Positions 1-5,500 of a stretch of DNA of 5,500 nucleotides are shown here, piece by piece. Origin of the DNA: an uncultured Acidobacteriota bacterium (GTDB lineage Bacteria > Acidobacteriota > Terriglobia > Terriglobales > Acidobacteriaceae); assembly GCA_903932385.1 (NCBI GenBank), contig CAIZGA010000206.1, positions 1 to 5,500 on the forward strand, given 5' to 3'. The notes under the pieces were generated by a model. That model worked only from the letters and a program-made list of their open reading frames with translations. It was not told the DNA's origin and searched no databases. Position numbers and translations under genes: made by a program. Within the stretch, counting starts at the first letter, position 1. Each line of letters begins with the position of its first letter.

Positions 1-318
1 TCCATTGAAATCACCGATGGCAATTCCCGAACTGTTCGTCCCCGTGGGAGCATTTGTATCTGCTCTAACCTGCGACTGGAATGTTCCGTCTCCGTTACCG
101 AGCAGTACGGACACGGTGTTGTCTGTTGAGTCGCTTACAGCCAGGTCCGGGATACCGTCTCCGTTCAAATCACCCACTGCAATGGCGAATGGATCAACGC
201 CTACCTCGAGCGGGGCTTGTCGTACGTATGTTCCATCTCCATTACCCAGCATCACCGTAACACTGCCTACCGTGCCGAGGATTGCCAGGTCAGGAATGCC
301 ATCTCCATTCAGGTCACC
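1..318 (-). repeat. Tandem FG-GAP/VCBS units within the CDS
   Basis: Three copies of the G-D-x-N-G calcium-loop coding segment lie at 286-318, 142-174 and 1-15 (the last cut by the edge). They are spaced 48 and 53 codons apart. The first two encode the identical undecapeptide GDLNGDGIPDL but differ at many third codon positions, so this is an old protein repeat under selection and not a recent DNA duplication. Confidence 0.8.
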
Positions 319-1077
319 GACGGCAATAACATTTCCGTCATAAGCTTCCGGAGGTGCATATAAAGAAGGTGCGGGTGTACTCAGAAAGCTGACCCCTGTT
401 GAACTTAAGTCATCAGTTACAGGGACCGTCGCCAGAACATAGTTGGCATTGCTTGTGTCTAGAAAAGAAACTGCTCCCGATGGCGAATAATTTCCGTATC
501 CTACTGCTGCTGTCAGTGTGTAGTTACCGGTGCTACCTGCCTGCTCAATCGTCGTTGAGGTCGGTAGCGTATTAACGGTTACATCCAGGAAGGCCGCGTT
601 GGAGCGACTCGCCAGATTGTAGTAGTTTCCACCTGGGCAGTTCGCCGCACAGCGGGAACCAACGAAGGCTGCATAGTAGGCATGATAGCCATTACTTGAT
701 ATGAACTTCACCACGGCTGTGCCGGCACTGGTCAACTGCGCTGTCCCAATGCGATGGATGTCGGTGCAGGCCTCGCCTGCAGCCGAAGCATCACAAAAAT
801 TGACTGTGCCCTGCGGTATAGGATTTCCGGAGCCTGTGACTGTTGCAGTTAATGTAATTACACTGCCTGCTGTCACGGTTGTGACTGCAGACCCGCCGGA
901 AGTCACGGCCAATGTGGTCACTGTTACGGTGGCATCGGCCCATGCGTGCTGCATGCCGCCAAAAAGGGCAAACAGTGCCAGCAGGGCGGTGAAAGCCTTG
1001 GTCAGCCTGGTCTTCGAAATTGTTTGGAAGCAAAGAGTTTCAAGGCAGGAAAAAGGGAAAGGGCGTACACGTTCCAT
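1..1077 (-). CDS. Secreted Ig-like / FG-GAP (VCBS) repeat protein, 3' end cut by window
   Basis: The reading frame is open from the ATG at 1077 to position 1, giving 359 residues without a stop. Residues 1-47 are a long signal peptide: a basic stretch near residues 22-27, a hydrophobic core at about 28-41, and AWA before the likely cleavage after 47. Residues about 48-168 and 172-235 resemble bacterial Ig-like domains of the Big_3_5 type (VNFCDAS, IGTAQLTSAGTA; YTLTAAVGYG, VSFLDTSNANY). FG-GAP/VCBS units follow, with GDLNGDGIPDL at 254-264 and 302-312 and a third GDFNG starting at 355; each is followed by LGNGDGT. The D-x-N-x-D-G pattern is a calcium-binding loop in this family. Cysteines 95/104 and 143/147 could form disulfides. 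The protein is probably exported and acts outside the cell or at its surface, perhaps in adhesion or carbohydrate binding, but the substrate is unknown. GGAG lies 12 bases before the ATG, slightly far. More propeller repeats probably lie past the left edge. Confidence 0.85.
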   Translation of the reverse strand, partial: MERVRPFPFSCLETLCFQTISKTRLTKAFTALLALFALFGGMQHAWADATVTVTTLAVTSGGSAVTTVTAGSVITLTATVTGSGNPIPQGTVNFCDASAAGEACTDIHRIGTAQLTSAGTAVVKFISSNGYHAYYAAFVGSRCAANCPGGNYYNLASRSNAAFLDVTVNTLPTSTTIEQAGSTGNYTLTAAVGYGNYSPSGAVSFLDTSNANYVLATVPVTDDLSSTGVSFLSTPAPSLYAPPEAYDGNVIAVGDLNGDGIPDLAILGTVGSVTVMLGNGDGTYVRQAPLEVGVDPFAIAVGDLNGDGIPDLAVSDSTDNTVSVLLGNGDGTFQSQVRADTNAPTGTNSSGIAIGDFNG

Positions 1078-1516
1078 ATATACAGAGTTCTCCGAGTGGG
1101 AAGAGTCGGACTGCAATGTAACAGGCACAGCGCAACAGATTGTTAAAGTAAGCAACGATAGCACAGTAAATGGACATAAAAGCAGTAAAAAAACTAAATT
1201 TACGTGGCGATTTTCGCGTTTTAGCTGGTAAATTCCGGCATTTCTGCGCCGCTCAAAATAAGAAAAAACTGGCAACTGGCTCACAGCAGAGGCACTCATG
1301 TCTTTCATTGAACAGGGGATGCACTTTTGGCGGCCCCTAGCTCTTAACCCGGCAAACCGCTGAGAGCGTCCCAAATATTTATCTTTAAAGGCAGAAAGGC
1401 CTCAGTCACTAAACTCCGGAGGCCTTTCTATCTGAATTGATGCAATAAGAAAAAATGCTTCTTGCGAGCTGCGAATTCTCAAACGTGATTTGGATTTACT
1501 CTGCTAATGCAAAGGG
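1078..1516. other. Intergenic region between two minus-strand genes
   Basis: This 439-base stretch has no convincing gene. It holds the leader of the Ig/FG-GAP gene (GGAG at 1090-1093), an AT-rich part at about 1140-1270 where a promoter for that gene would be expected, a small direct repeat AACTGGC AACTGGC near 1269-1280, a possible foldable segment at 1316-1372, and a strong inverted repeat at 1393-1429. I found no good pair of promoter hexamers. The nearest match on the minus strand is TTTACT, 17 bases, then TTTAAC, which is too weak to annotate. Confidence 0.6.
1393..1429 (-). terminator. Probable intrinsic terminator of the beta-barrel gene, possibly bidirectional
   Basis: AGAAAGGCCTC (1393-1403) and GAGGCCTTTCT (1419-1429) are perfect 11-bp complements around a 15-base loop. 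The GC-rich core flanked by an A-run and a T-run is the usual form of an intrinsic terminator that works on both strands. It lies about 90 bases beyond the stop of the barrel gene, whose strand is assigned here, and ahead of the leader of the Ig/FG-GAP gene, so it would insulate the two. The T-tract is short (TTTCT) in both directions, so efficiency is uncertain. Confidence 0.6.
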
Positions 1517-2260
1517 TTAAAAATGATAGTTTACGCCGCCAAGAACTTGGTAGGCATTGATTTGAAAGCTGTCATGCCATTTGTAGCCTCCATTGCTGGA
1601 GTTGCTCATAGTGACATTGTCTGTCCCCAAGCCGGTGTAATCGAACTCGCCGAAAACTGACCAATGTGGCTTGATTTTTTGTTCAAAACCGCCGCCAGCA
1701 ACCCATCCCATACGTGTCCCGCTGCCACTGGTGGAAAAGGGAGTGGAATAGGCTGGATCTATATCTGAATATTGATAGGCGCGAAGGGCTATGCCACTCT
1801 TCACATATACCAATGATTTTGGACGGACAGTATAGCCAGCCCGACCTGTAAATAAGCCTGTCCAGGTCGTCTTTGCAGAAACGAATTCAGTGGGCTCGTA
1901 AGTGGTGTAGTGCCCCGAGCCATTGTTTGAGGTCCAATCGGAAGCCACTTGGAATCCGACCACGTACTTTGAGAGCCGGTGATCGTAGCCGCCCTGAATG
2001 CCGCCTAGGAAGGCTGTTGTATTTGAAGAGTGAATAGATTCAGCGGTTCCGTTATACGTTGTCCCCTGAAATACGTAGCTCTGGGCGGGGAATGATGGCT
2101 GAGTCATTTGGATGTCGGCGCCGCCATTTGCTCCGGCATAAAATCCGGACCAAATAGATTTGTGTGAATTCGTTGTAGGTGCTCCCGGCTGCTTGTCAGC
2201 GGCAAAAGCATTAATTGGGCAAAACACTGCGAGCAGTGCAAGGACGTACAGTTTCTTCAT
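1517..2260 (-). CDS. Outer-membrane beta-barrel protein (Omp25/Opa-like porin family)
   Basis: The product is 247 residues. Residues 1-20 are a typical Sec signal peptide (MKKLYVLALLAVFCPINAFA, cut before ADK). The mature start contains WSGFYAGANGGA (about 37-48), the hallmark opening strand of the Omp25/Omp31-like outer-membrane barrel family (OMP_b-brl, PF13505 class). A later GWVAGGGFEQKI...WSVFGEFDYTGLG block matches the conserved strand pair seen in such barrels. The chain ends GGVNYHF, with the C-terminal aromatic that BAM recognises as a beta-signal. Length and alternating strand pattern fit a small eight-stranded barrel. The role is probably structural or surface-exposed; whether it conducts solutes cannot be told. 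An open frame continues 41 codons upstream to an ATG at 2383, but the AGGAG at 2269-2273, eight bases before 2260, plus the signal peptide decide the start. A probable terminator lies at 1393-1429. Confidence 0.85.
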   Translation of the reverse strand: MKKLYVLALLAVFCPINAFAADKQPGAPTTNSHKSIWSGFYAGANGGADIQMTQPSFPAQSYVFQGTTYNGTAESIHSSNTTAFLGGIQGGYDHRLSKYVVGFQVASDWTSNNGSGHYTTYEPTEFVSAKTTWTGLFTGRAGYTVRPKSLVYVKSGIALRAYQYSDIDPAYSTPFSTSGSGTRMGWVAGGGFEQKIKPHWSVFGEFDYTGLGTDNVTMSNSSNGGYKWHDSFQINAYQVLGGVNYHF

Positions 2261-2444
2261 CAAATATTCTCCTGCTGAATTTTTTACAAATTGTGCATCA
2301 ACGGGGGGGGGAGTTAAAATCGTATCACTGTCGCGGGAATTTGTAGCTATGCAAAGGCTTGAAAGATACCTGCCAAATTGCATCCAGGCCCATGCCTGTG
2401 TCGCGCTTGCAGAGTGCGGGGCCAGCGGTTAGGCTTTAAACACG
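2261..2444. promoter_or_regulatory. Divergent intergenic region with a nine-base G/C homopolymer
   Basis: This 184-base region separates the minus-strand barrel gene from the plus-strand trio and should hold promoters for both. It contains nine G at 2303-2311 (nine C on the barrel strand, ending 42 bases before that ATG) and a small inverted repeat CAGGC-CCAT-GCCTG at 2385-2398. The best barrel-strand hexamers around the tract are TTTAAC, 17 bases including the C run, then CACAAT. Both are poor matches, so no promoter is assigned. Confidence 0.45.
2269..2273 (-). promoter_or_regulatory. Ribosome binding site of the beta-barrel gene
   Basis: On the minus strand AGGAG sits eight bases before the ATG at 2260. 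This is the best Shine-Dalgarno match in the window, and it rules in favour of 2260 over the in-frame ATG at 2383, which has none. Confidence 0.75.
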
Positions 2445-2903
2445 ATGTACGAGAAATTCACCGTTACCGACCGCTGGACCAAAGGCGAGCTGCACTGCAA
2501 CTGGAAGGCGAACATCGTCGCCATTGCAACGCGGCACGCCGACGCTGTTGACGTGCGTTTCGACGTAAGCGGCCGCGCGGTTTGGATTGCGTTGCCCTGC
2601 AAGGCATGGGTGGAGCAGAAGAAGCGCACCGGGTTCGTAATCACCGACGCCTTGACAGCGCAGATTGCCGGCCGCTACCTGAAGCAGTGCATTGAAAACG
2701 GATATGACAACGGCCGCGAGATGTACACCATGACGGTGGAAGAAGTTCTGCAGCAGGCGGAAGCGGTCGTCCGCGAAGCCGGACATACATCACGCTTGCC
2801 GCGGCTGCCTGCCACCGGCGGAGCGAACGCCGACGTTGGGGTGAACGATACGCACATTCCTTCGTCGAAACTACCAACGCCGGAAGAACCGACGCGGTTA
2901 TAA
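2445..2903 (+). CDS. Unrecognised 152-residue protein
   Basis: I do not recognise a family. The first ~115 residues look like one compact folded domain: a strand-rich N-terminal half with several Trp and two Cys (ELHCNWKANIVAIATRH, VWIALPCKAWVEQKKR), then helical segments (TAQIAGRYLKQCIENGYDN and TVEEVLQQAEAVVREAG). The last ~37 residues are rich in Pro, Gly and Thr and are probably disordered. There is no signal peptide or membrane segment, so it is probably cytoplasmic. An in-frame TAG at 2430-2432 makes 2445 the first possible ATG, though only a weak AGG lies ahead of it. Base and codon use match the lactonase gene downstream, which starts 66 bases after this stop on the same strand, so they may be co-transcribed. 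The coherent protein-like composition and high-GC codon pattern support a real gene over a chance frame. Overlapping minus-strand frames are shadows. Confidence 0.7.
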   Translation: MYEKFTVTDRWTKGELHCNWKANIVAIATRHADAVDVRFDVSGRAVWIALPCKAWVEQKKRTGFVITDALTAQIAGRYLKQCIENGYDNGREMYTMTVEEVLQQAEAVVREAGHTSRLPRLPATGGANADVGVNDTHIPSSKLPTPEEPTRL

Positions 2904-2904
2904 T
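2899..2904 (+). promoter_or_regulatory. Possible -10 element ahead of the lactonase gene
   Basis: A perfect TATAAT overlaps the stop codon of the 152-residue gene, 65 bases before the lactonase ATG. No TTGACA-like hexamer is seen 16-18 bases upstream (AACGCC at 2876-2881) and there is no extended TGn. It could be an internal promoter or chance. Confidence 0.25.
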
Positions 2905-2969
2905 TTCGCATCTCATCAATCTGTCAGTCGGATGCATTTCATCTCGAAGGATTTCCGGGTCCATAAATC

Positions 2970-4130
2970 ATGACATCACAGATTTCACGTCGCAAATTTC
3001 TAGCAGCGCTGCCATTGCTGCCGGCAGCTACGCGCGCCATGGCGCAGGCAGATGCGCTGGTGCGTGTGTATTTCGGCACGGACACAACCAAGGGCGTCAG
3101 CAAGGGCATTTACTCGGCGCGCTTCAATTCGGTGACCGGTGAACTCACCCGACCGATGTTGATGGCAGAGACCGCGCGGCCCAGTTATCTTGCGCTGCAT
3201 CCCGGGCGCGAATTTTTGTATGCGGTGAATGCGCTTCCCGATGCAACCGCGACGGTGTCCAGCTTCAACGTGGGTCGCGTCAGCGGACATCTGACTCCGC
3301 TGAAGCCGGTCAGTTCGCATGGCGATGGCCCCTGCTATGTCGCCGTACATCCCGGCGGCGAGGCCGCGTATGTTGCCAATTATGTTGGCGGCAGCCTGGC
3401 GTCGTACGGCATTCGCGGCGGCCAGCTGAGTGCGCCGGTGAAGTGGCTGGATGGCAACGCCGTCCCCGCAGCAGCGGCCAGTGCGTCAGCCTCGCAAACG
3501 GCATCGCATCTGCACTGCGCCACATTTTCTCCCGATGGATTTTATTTTCTTGCCTGCGATCTTGGCCGCGACCGAATTTACATTCTGCGTCCCGACCTGC
3601 GTCATGGCAGTTTCATTCCGAACAAGCCGCAGTTTGTTGCCGCGCGCGCCGGCTCCGGTCCGCGCCATGTTGCGTTTCATCCCAATGGCCGCTGGGTGTA
3701 TTGCATTCACGAACTCGACTCCACCATCGACCTGTGGGACTGGCGCATTCGCGGCGACAATGCCGAGATGACGCCGCGCGCCAAAGCCGTTTACAGCACA
3801 GTGGATTCGCCCACGACAAAAAATGCTGCCGCCGAAGTTGCCATCTCCGCGGACGGGCAATTTTTGTACGCCAGCAATCGCGGCGAAGACACGCTGGTGG
3901 TGTATGCCATCAACTCGAATGACGGCACGCTGCAACTGGTGCAACGCGCTGCCAGCGAAGGCAACACGCCGCGCCACTTCGCCATCGACGCAACCGGCAA
4001 CTGGCTGCTAGTAGCCAACCAGGATTCCGCCACCGTGCAAGTGATGCGCCGCAATGCCGACACCGGCAAACTATTGCCGCCGGAAAGCCGCATCCAACTC
4101 GACTCCGTCATGTTTACGTTGTTTGATTAG
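2970..4130 (+). CDS. Tat-exported lactonase-family protein (6-phosphogluconolactonase-like seven-bladed propeller)
   Basis: The product is 386 residues. The N-terminus carries a twin-arginine signal, SRRKFLAALPLLPAA at 6-20, with cleavage likely after AMA (25) or AQA (27), so it should act folded in the periplasm. The rest matches the Lactonase family (PF10282, the Pgl/YbhE type) over its full usual length. Repeated blade motifs are visible: PSYLALHPGREFLYAVN (71-87), GPCYVAVHPGGEAAYVANYVGGS (120-142), HLHCATFSPDGFYFLACD (180-197), GSGPRHVAFHPNGRWVYCIHELDST (228-252), AEVAISADGQFLYASNRGEDT (288-308) and TPRHFAIDATGNWLLVANQDS (333-353). R232/H233 and E248 sit in family-conserved positions. Known members hydrolyse 6-phosphogluconolactone or act as muconate-type lactone isomerases, but export makes a pentose-phosphate role unlikely. 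The natural substrate is unknown, perhaps an extracellular sugar lactone. An in-frame TAA at 2964-2966 makes 2970 the first start; the Shine-Dalgarno is poor. An 85-residue gene follows after eight bases. Confidence 0.9.
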   Translation: MTSQISRRKFLAALPLLPAATRAMAQADALVRVYFGTDTTKGVSKGIYSARFNSVTGELTRPMLMAETARPSYLALHPGREFLYAVNALPDATATVSSFNVGRVSGHLTPLKPVSSHGDGPCYVAVHPGGEAAYVANYVGGSLASYGIRGGQLSAPVKWLDGNAVPAAAASASASQTASHLHCATFSPDGFYFLACDLGRDRIYILRPDLRHGSFIPNKPQFVAARAGSGPRHVAFHPNGRWVYCIHELDSTIDLWDWRIRGDNAEMTPRAKAVYSTVDSPTTKNAAAEVAISADGQFLYASNRGEDTLVVYAINSNDGTLQLVQRAASEGNTPRHFAIDATGNWLLVANQDSATVQVMRRNADTGKLLPPESRIQLDSVMFTLFD

Positions 4131-4138
4131 CAGCCGAT

Positions 4139-4396
4139 ATGTTTCTACGGAAAATTAAAGTCGAGTACGCAGAGGCAAACGGCGCAGCGCAACCGTGCCC
4201 CATTCATTGGATTGATAATTTCGCCATGCGCAATTTCACCAACGATGCCGTCTTTGACGACACACTGCCCGTTGCCGATGGTCTGCTCGAAGCGGGCTTC
4301 CGCGTGCCGATGGACCGCCTGCGGCCGGCGATGGAAGATTGGTTCCGTCGCAAAGGCTACATCAAGCCCCACGAGCATGTGCGTGTGAGCGAATGA
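4139..4396 (+). CDS. Unrecognised 85-residue protein downstream of the lactonase
   Basis: It starts eight bases after the lactonase stop, close enough for co-transcription and translational coupling; it has no clear Shine-Dalgarno of its own. It has no signal peptide or membrane helix. The chain is mixed and protein-like, with a short CPIHWIDNF segment near residues 20-28, acidic residues around 35-45 (NDAVFDDTLPVADG), and a basic, helix-prone C-terminal half (MDRLRPAMEDWFRRKGYIKP). I cannot name a family. It shares the base composition of the lactonase gene and ends 15 bases before the convergent TonB-domain gene's stop. Small size leaves some doubt, but its position and composition favour a real gene. 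Confidence 0.6.
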   Translation: MFLRKIKVEYAEANGAAQPCPIHWIDNFAMRNFTNDAVFDDTLPVADGLLEAGFRVPMDRLRPAMEDWFRRKGYIKPHEHVRVSE

Positions 4397-4411
4397 AATT
4401 AGTTGGTCGTT

Positions 4412-5212
4412 TCATTTTCCCATTGAAAATTTTACGTTGATGGTTGTATCGACATCAGCCGGCTCCCCATTGAATAAGTAGGGACGATAGCGCCAAGTCT
4501 TGACGGCTTTGATGGCCGCATCCACCAGAATTGGTTCACCAGATAGCGCGGTCAAATTTGTAACCGTGCCGTCTTTCGTAATTGTCGCAGTAAGAACAAC
4601 TGTGCCTGAAATATGTGCCGCTTTTGCCAGCCCCGGATATTTCGGCTGTTTACCAGAAATAAAATTGCTGGATATGGCAGCCGCAGGAATGCGAACTTCA
4701 TCTGGACGTTGTGATTCTCCAAGTGCCGTTTTCGCATCAAGCGGTATAGATGCAGCTTGTTCATTCAGATTGATTGCATTCGGCGGTGGCAAAAAATCAG
4801 TCGCAGTGAGGTTCTTGGGAATCTCAATGCTCGAAATGTGAACAATGACACCAGGCTTGTCCTCGTGAATATGCTCAACGGTACGCGGAACCATCAATTG
4901 TTGGAATGGCGCGTTATCAGAAAATAAATAGACATCCTTGGCGTTATATTCGAGCATTTTGAAGTTGTGTCCAAAATGAGTAAAGCAGTAATCGGCCACG
5001 GCGTTATCGCGAGAACTCATTGCACTTTTGTTGGAGAAGGTGCGCTGTATGCAGTCATAGTTTTCGCCGCCATAAACGCGAGATCTGAATTCGAGTGGCT
5101 GTTGTAAAATTGAACTGGACTGTATGACCGGAAGTATCACCGAATATAGTGACCCGCGGAGCTGCGACCAGCTGAGCGATTCGCCAATAGAATAAGTTCC
5201 GGCTGAATTCAC
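4412..5212 (-). CDS. TonB C-terminal domain protein, downstream part of a frameshifted gene
   Basis: Read from the GTG at 5212 this is 266 residues. The last ~75 (4415-4639) form a TonB C-terminal domain (PF03544): YPGLAKAAHISGTVVLTATI, TKDGTVTNL, SGEPILVDAAI and the near-invariant KTWRYRPYLFNGEP, then an alternating strand to the end. Proteins annotated as energy-transducer TonB in Acidobacteriota often have this domain after an unrelated exported region. Before it are a proline-containing link (LPPPNAIN, about residues 141-148) and an unrecognised, probably beta-rich region. The GTG start is probably not genuine: the same frame runs open and protein-like upstream past 5300, and joining it to the frame entering from the right edge gives one continuous exported protein. 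TonB C-terminal domains bind the TonB boxes of outer-membrane receptors. There is no proline-rich periplasmic spacer and no anchor other than the signal peptide, so classical energy transduction is doubtful. Confidence 0.75.
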   Translation of the reverse strand: MNSAGTYSIGESLSWSQLRGSLYSVILPVIQSSSILQQPLEFRSRVYGGENYDCIQRTFSNKSAMSSRDNAVADYCFTHFGHNFKMLEYNAKDVYLFSDNAPFQQLMVPRTVEHIHEDKPGVIVHISSIEIPKNLTATDFLPPPNAINLNEQAASIPLDAKTALGESQRPDEVRIPAAAISSNFISGKQPKYPGLAKAAHISGTVVLTATITKDGTVTNLTALSGEPILVDAAIKAVKTWRYRPYLFNGEPADVDTTINVKFSMGK

Positions 5213-5500
5213 ATAGATGGTTTGAACGTTATTCTTGAGTTGCAGGCGAACCCGTATTTTTGCATCTGTAGTCTGGGTAAAATCAAAACTGATGTCATTG
5301 GATTTTTCCCATCTGCTAAATAAATATTGTAAGTGCCGGAAATATGTACCGGTTGTTTTAGAACTACCATTATGTTGCTGCTGGCATTTAAATTTTTGAG
5401 CATGGATTGCATCTCATCCATACTCAACGTCGAAGAGTTGAGCACGGTTTGTGCCATCGGCGTAGTAGCAAATGATGCGATATAGAGAGCAAGGAAAGCA
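5209..5500 (-). pseudogene. Upstream (signal peptide) part of the same TonB-domain gene, 5' end outside window
   Basis: The frame enters from the right edge at 5499 and ends at a TGA at 5209-5211. It begins within a hydrophobic signal peptide (AFLALYIASFATTPMAQ, cut probably near MAQ), then a short mature region (SMDEMQSMLKNLNASSNIMV, KQPVHISGTYNIYLADGK). The first in-window ATG, at 5457, lies at the end of that signal peptide, so it is not the true start. After GK at about 5305 the frame stops looking like protein (PRLQMQKYGFACNSR), whereas the other frame continues sensibly. Restoring one A in the run of five at 5303-5307 joins the two parts into at least 362 visible residues. It is called broken on that basis; a sequencing error is equally possible. 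Confidence 0.6.
5303..5307 (-). other. Frameshift site (homopolymer) in the TonB-domain gene
   Basis: On the minus strand GGG AAA AA TCC AAT GAC breaks the frame. One extra A would give GGG AAA AAA TCC AAT GAC (GKKSND) and carry the signal-peptide frame into the TonB-domain frame. The downstream frame is open back to a stop at 5414-5416, so the shift must lie between 5209 and 5413. The A5 run is the best-fitting spot. Confidence 0.6.

Noticed and set aside
701..1231. Plus-strand open frame of 176 codons
   Set aside because: It is antisense to the Ig/FG-GAP gene and runs into non-coding sequence, with low-complexity Val/Thr/Ala content mirroring the coding strand.
1078..1260. Minus-strand promoter TTTACT-17-TTTAAC for the Ig/FG-GAP gene
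   Set aside because: Too few matches to either consensus hexamer to separate from chance in AT-rich sequence.
1340..1375. GGCAAACC followed by a small hairpin, resembling the GCAAACC box of the c-di-GMP-I riboswitch (plus strand)
   Set aside because: The rest of the consensus is missing: no GGACGCAAAGCC-like segment after the hairpin and no matching second stem, and no plus-strand gene follows. The similarity is limited to one short box.
2261..2383. Forty-one-codon N-terminal extension of the barrel gene from the ATG at 2383
   Set aside because: No Shine-Dalgarno at 2383, whereas 2260 has AGGAG at eight bases and opens with a textbook Sec signal peptide. The extension would bury that signal.
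3486..3977. Minus-strand open frame of 163 codons inside the lactonase gene, and a plus-strand frame at 3443-3922
   Set aside because: Both are shadows of a GC-rich gene with clear family motifs. Their translations are rich in Arg, Ala and Cys and show no domain.
4391..4417. Inverted repeat AATGAAA / TTTCATT spanning both convergent stop codons
   Set aside because: The stem is seven AT-rich pairs with an 11-base loop, too weak to call a terminator. The positions are constrained by the two gene ends.
1..5500. Mobile element, phage, CRISPR, toxin-antitoxin or defence system
   Set aside because: No transposase, integrase, nuclease or helicase motifs, no direct-repeat arrays, no terminal inverted repeats and no tRNA were seen on either strand.

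Overview
The window looks like chromosomal DNA of a soil-type Gram-negative bacterium, most likely an Acidobacteriota member (class Terriglobia). That is inference from gene content: a secreted protein combining bacterial Ig-like domains with FG-GAP/VCBS repeats, an exported protein with a C-terminal TonB domain but no typical inner-membrane TonB layout, and a Tat-exported lactonase. An outer-membrane barrel, Sec and Tat signal peptides and a TonB domain all point to a two-membrane cell. There is no rRNA, tRNA, CRISPR array, transposase, integrase or phage gene.

Layout, left to right. (1) 1-1077, minus: 5' part of a secreted Ig-like/FG-GAP repeat protein whose C-terminus lies beyond the left edge. 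(2) 1078-1516: non-coding, with a strong inverted repeat (probable terminator) and a possible structured RNA beside it. (3) 1517-2260, minus: a 247-residue outer-membrane beta-barrel of the Omp25/Opa-like class. (4) 2261-2444: divergent intergenic region carrying a run of nine G (C on the barrel gene's strand). (5) 2445-4396, plus: three co-directional genes, namely an unrecognised 152-residue protein, a Tat-exported lactonase-family seven-bladed propeller, and an unrecognised 85-residue protein eight bases behind it. (6) 4412-5500, minus: an exported protein with a C-terminal TonB domain, split by what looks like a one-base deletion in a homopolymer, with its N-terminus beyond the right edge.

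The minus-strand genes all encode envelope or surface products and are visibly AT-richer than the plus-strand block. In sample lines, 3301-3360 in the lactonase gene has 40 of 60 G/C and 4921-4980 in the TonB-domain gene has 20 of 60. No shared pathway links the genes clearly. I see no defence, toxin-antitoxin, secretion or biosynthetic system. The most useful observations are the frameshift in the TonB-domain gene, the homopolymer ahead of the barrel gene, the inverted repeat and possible RNA at about 1315-1430, and the two unrecognised genes flanking the lactonase.
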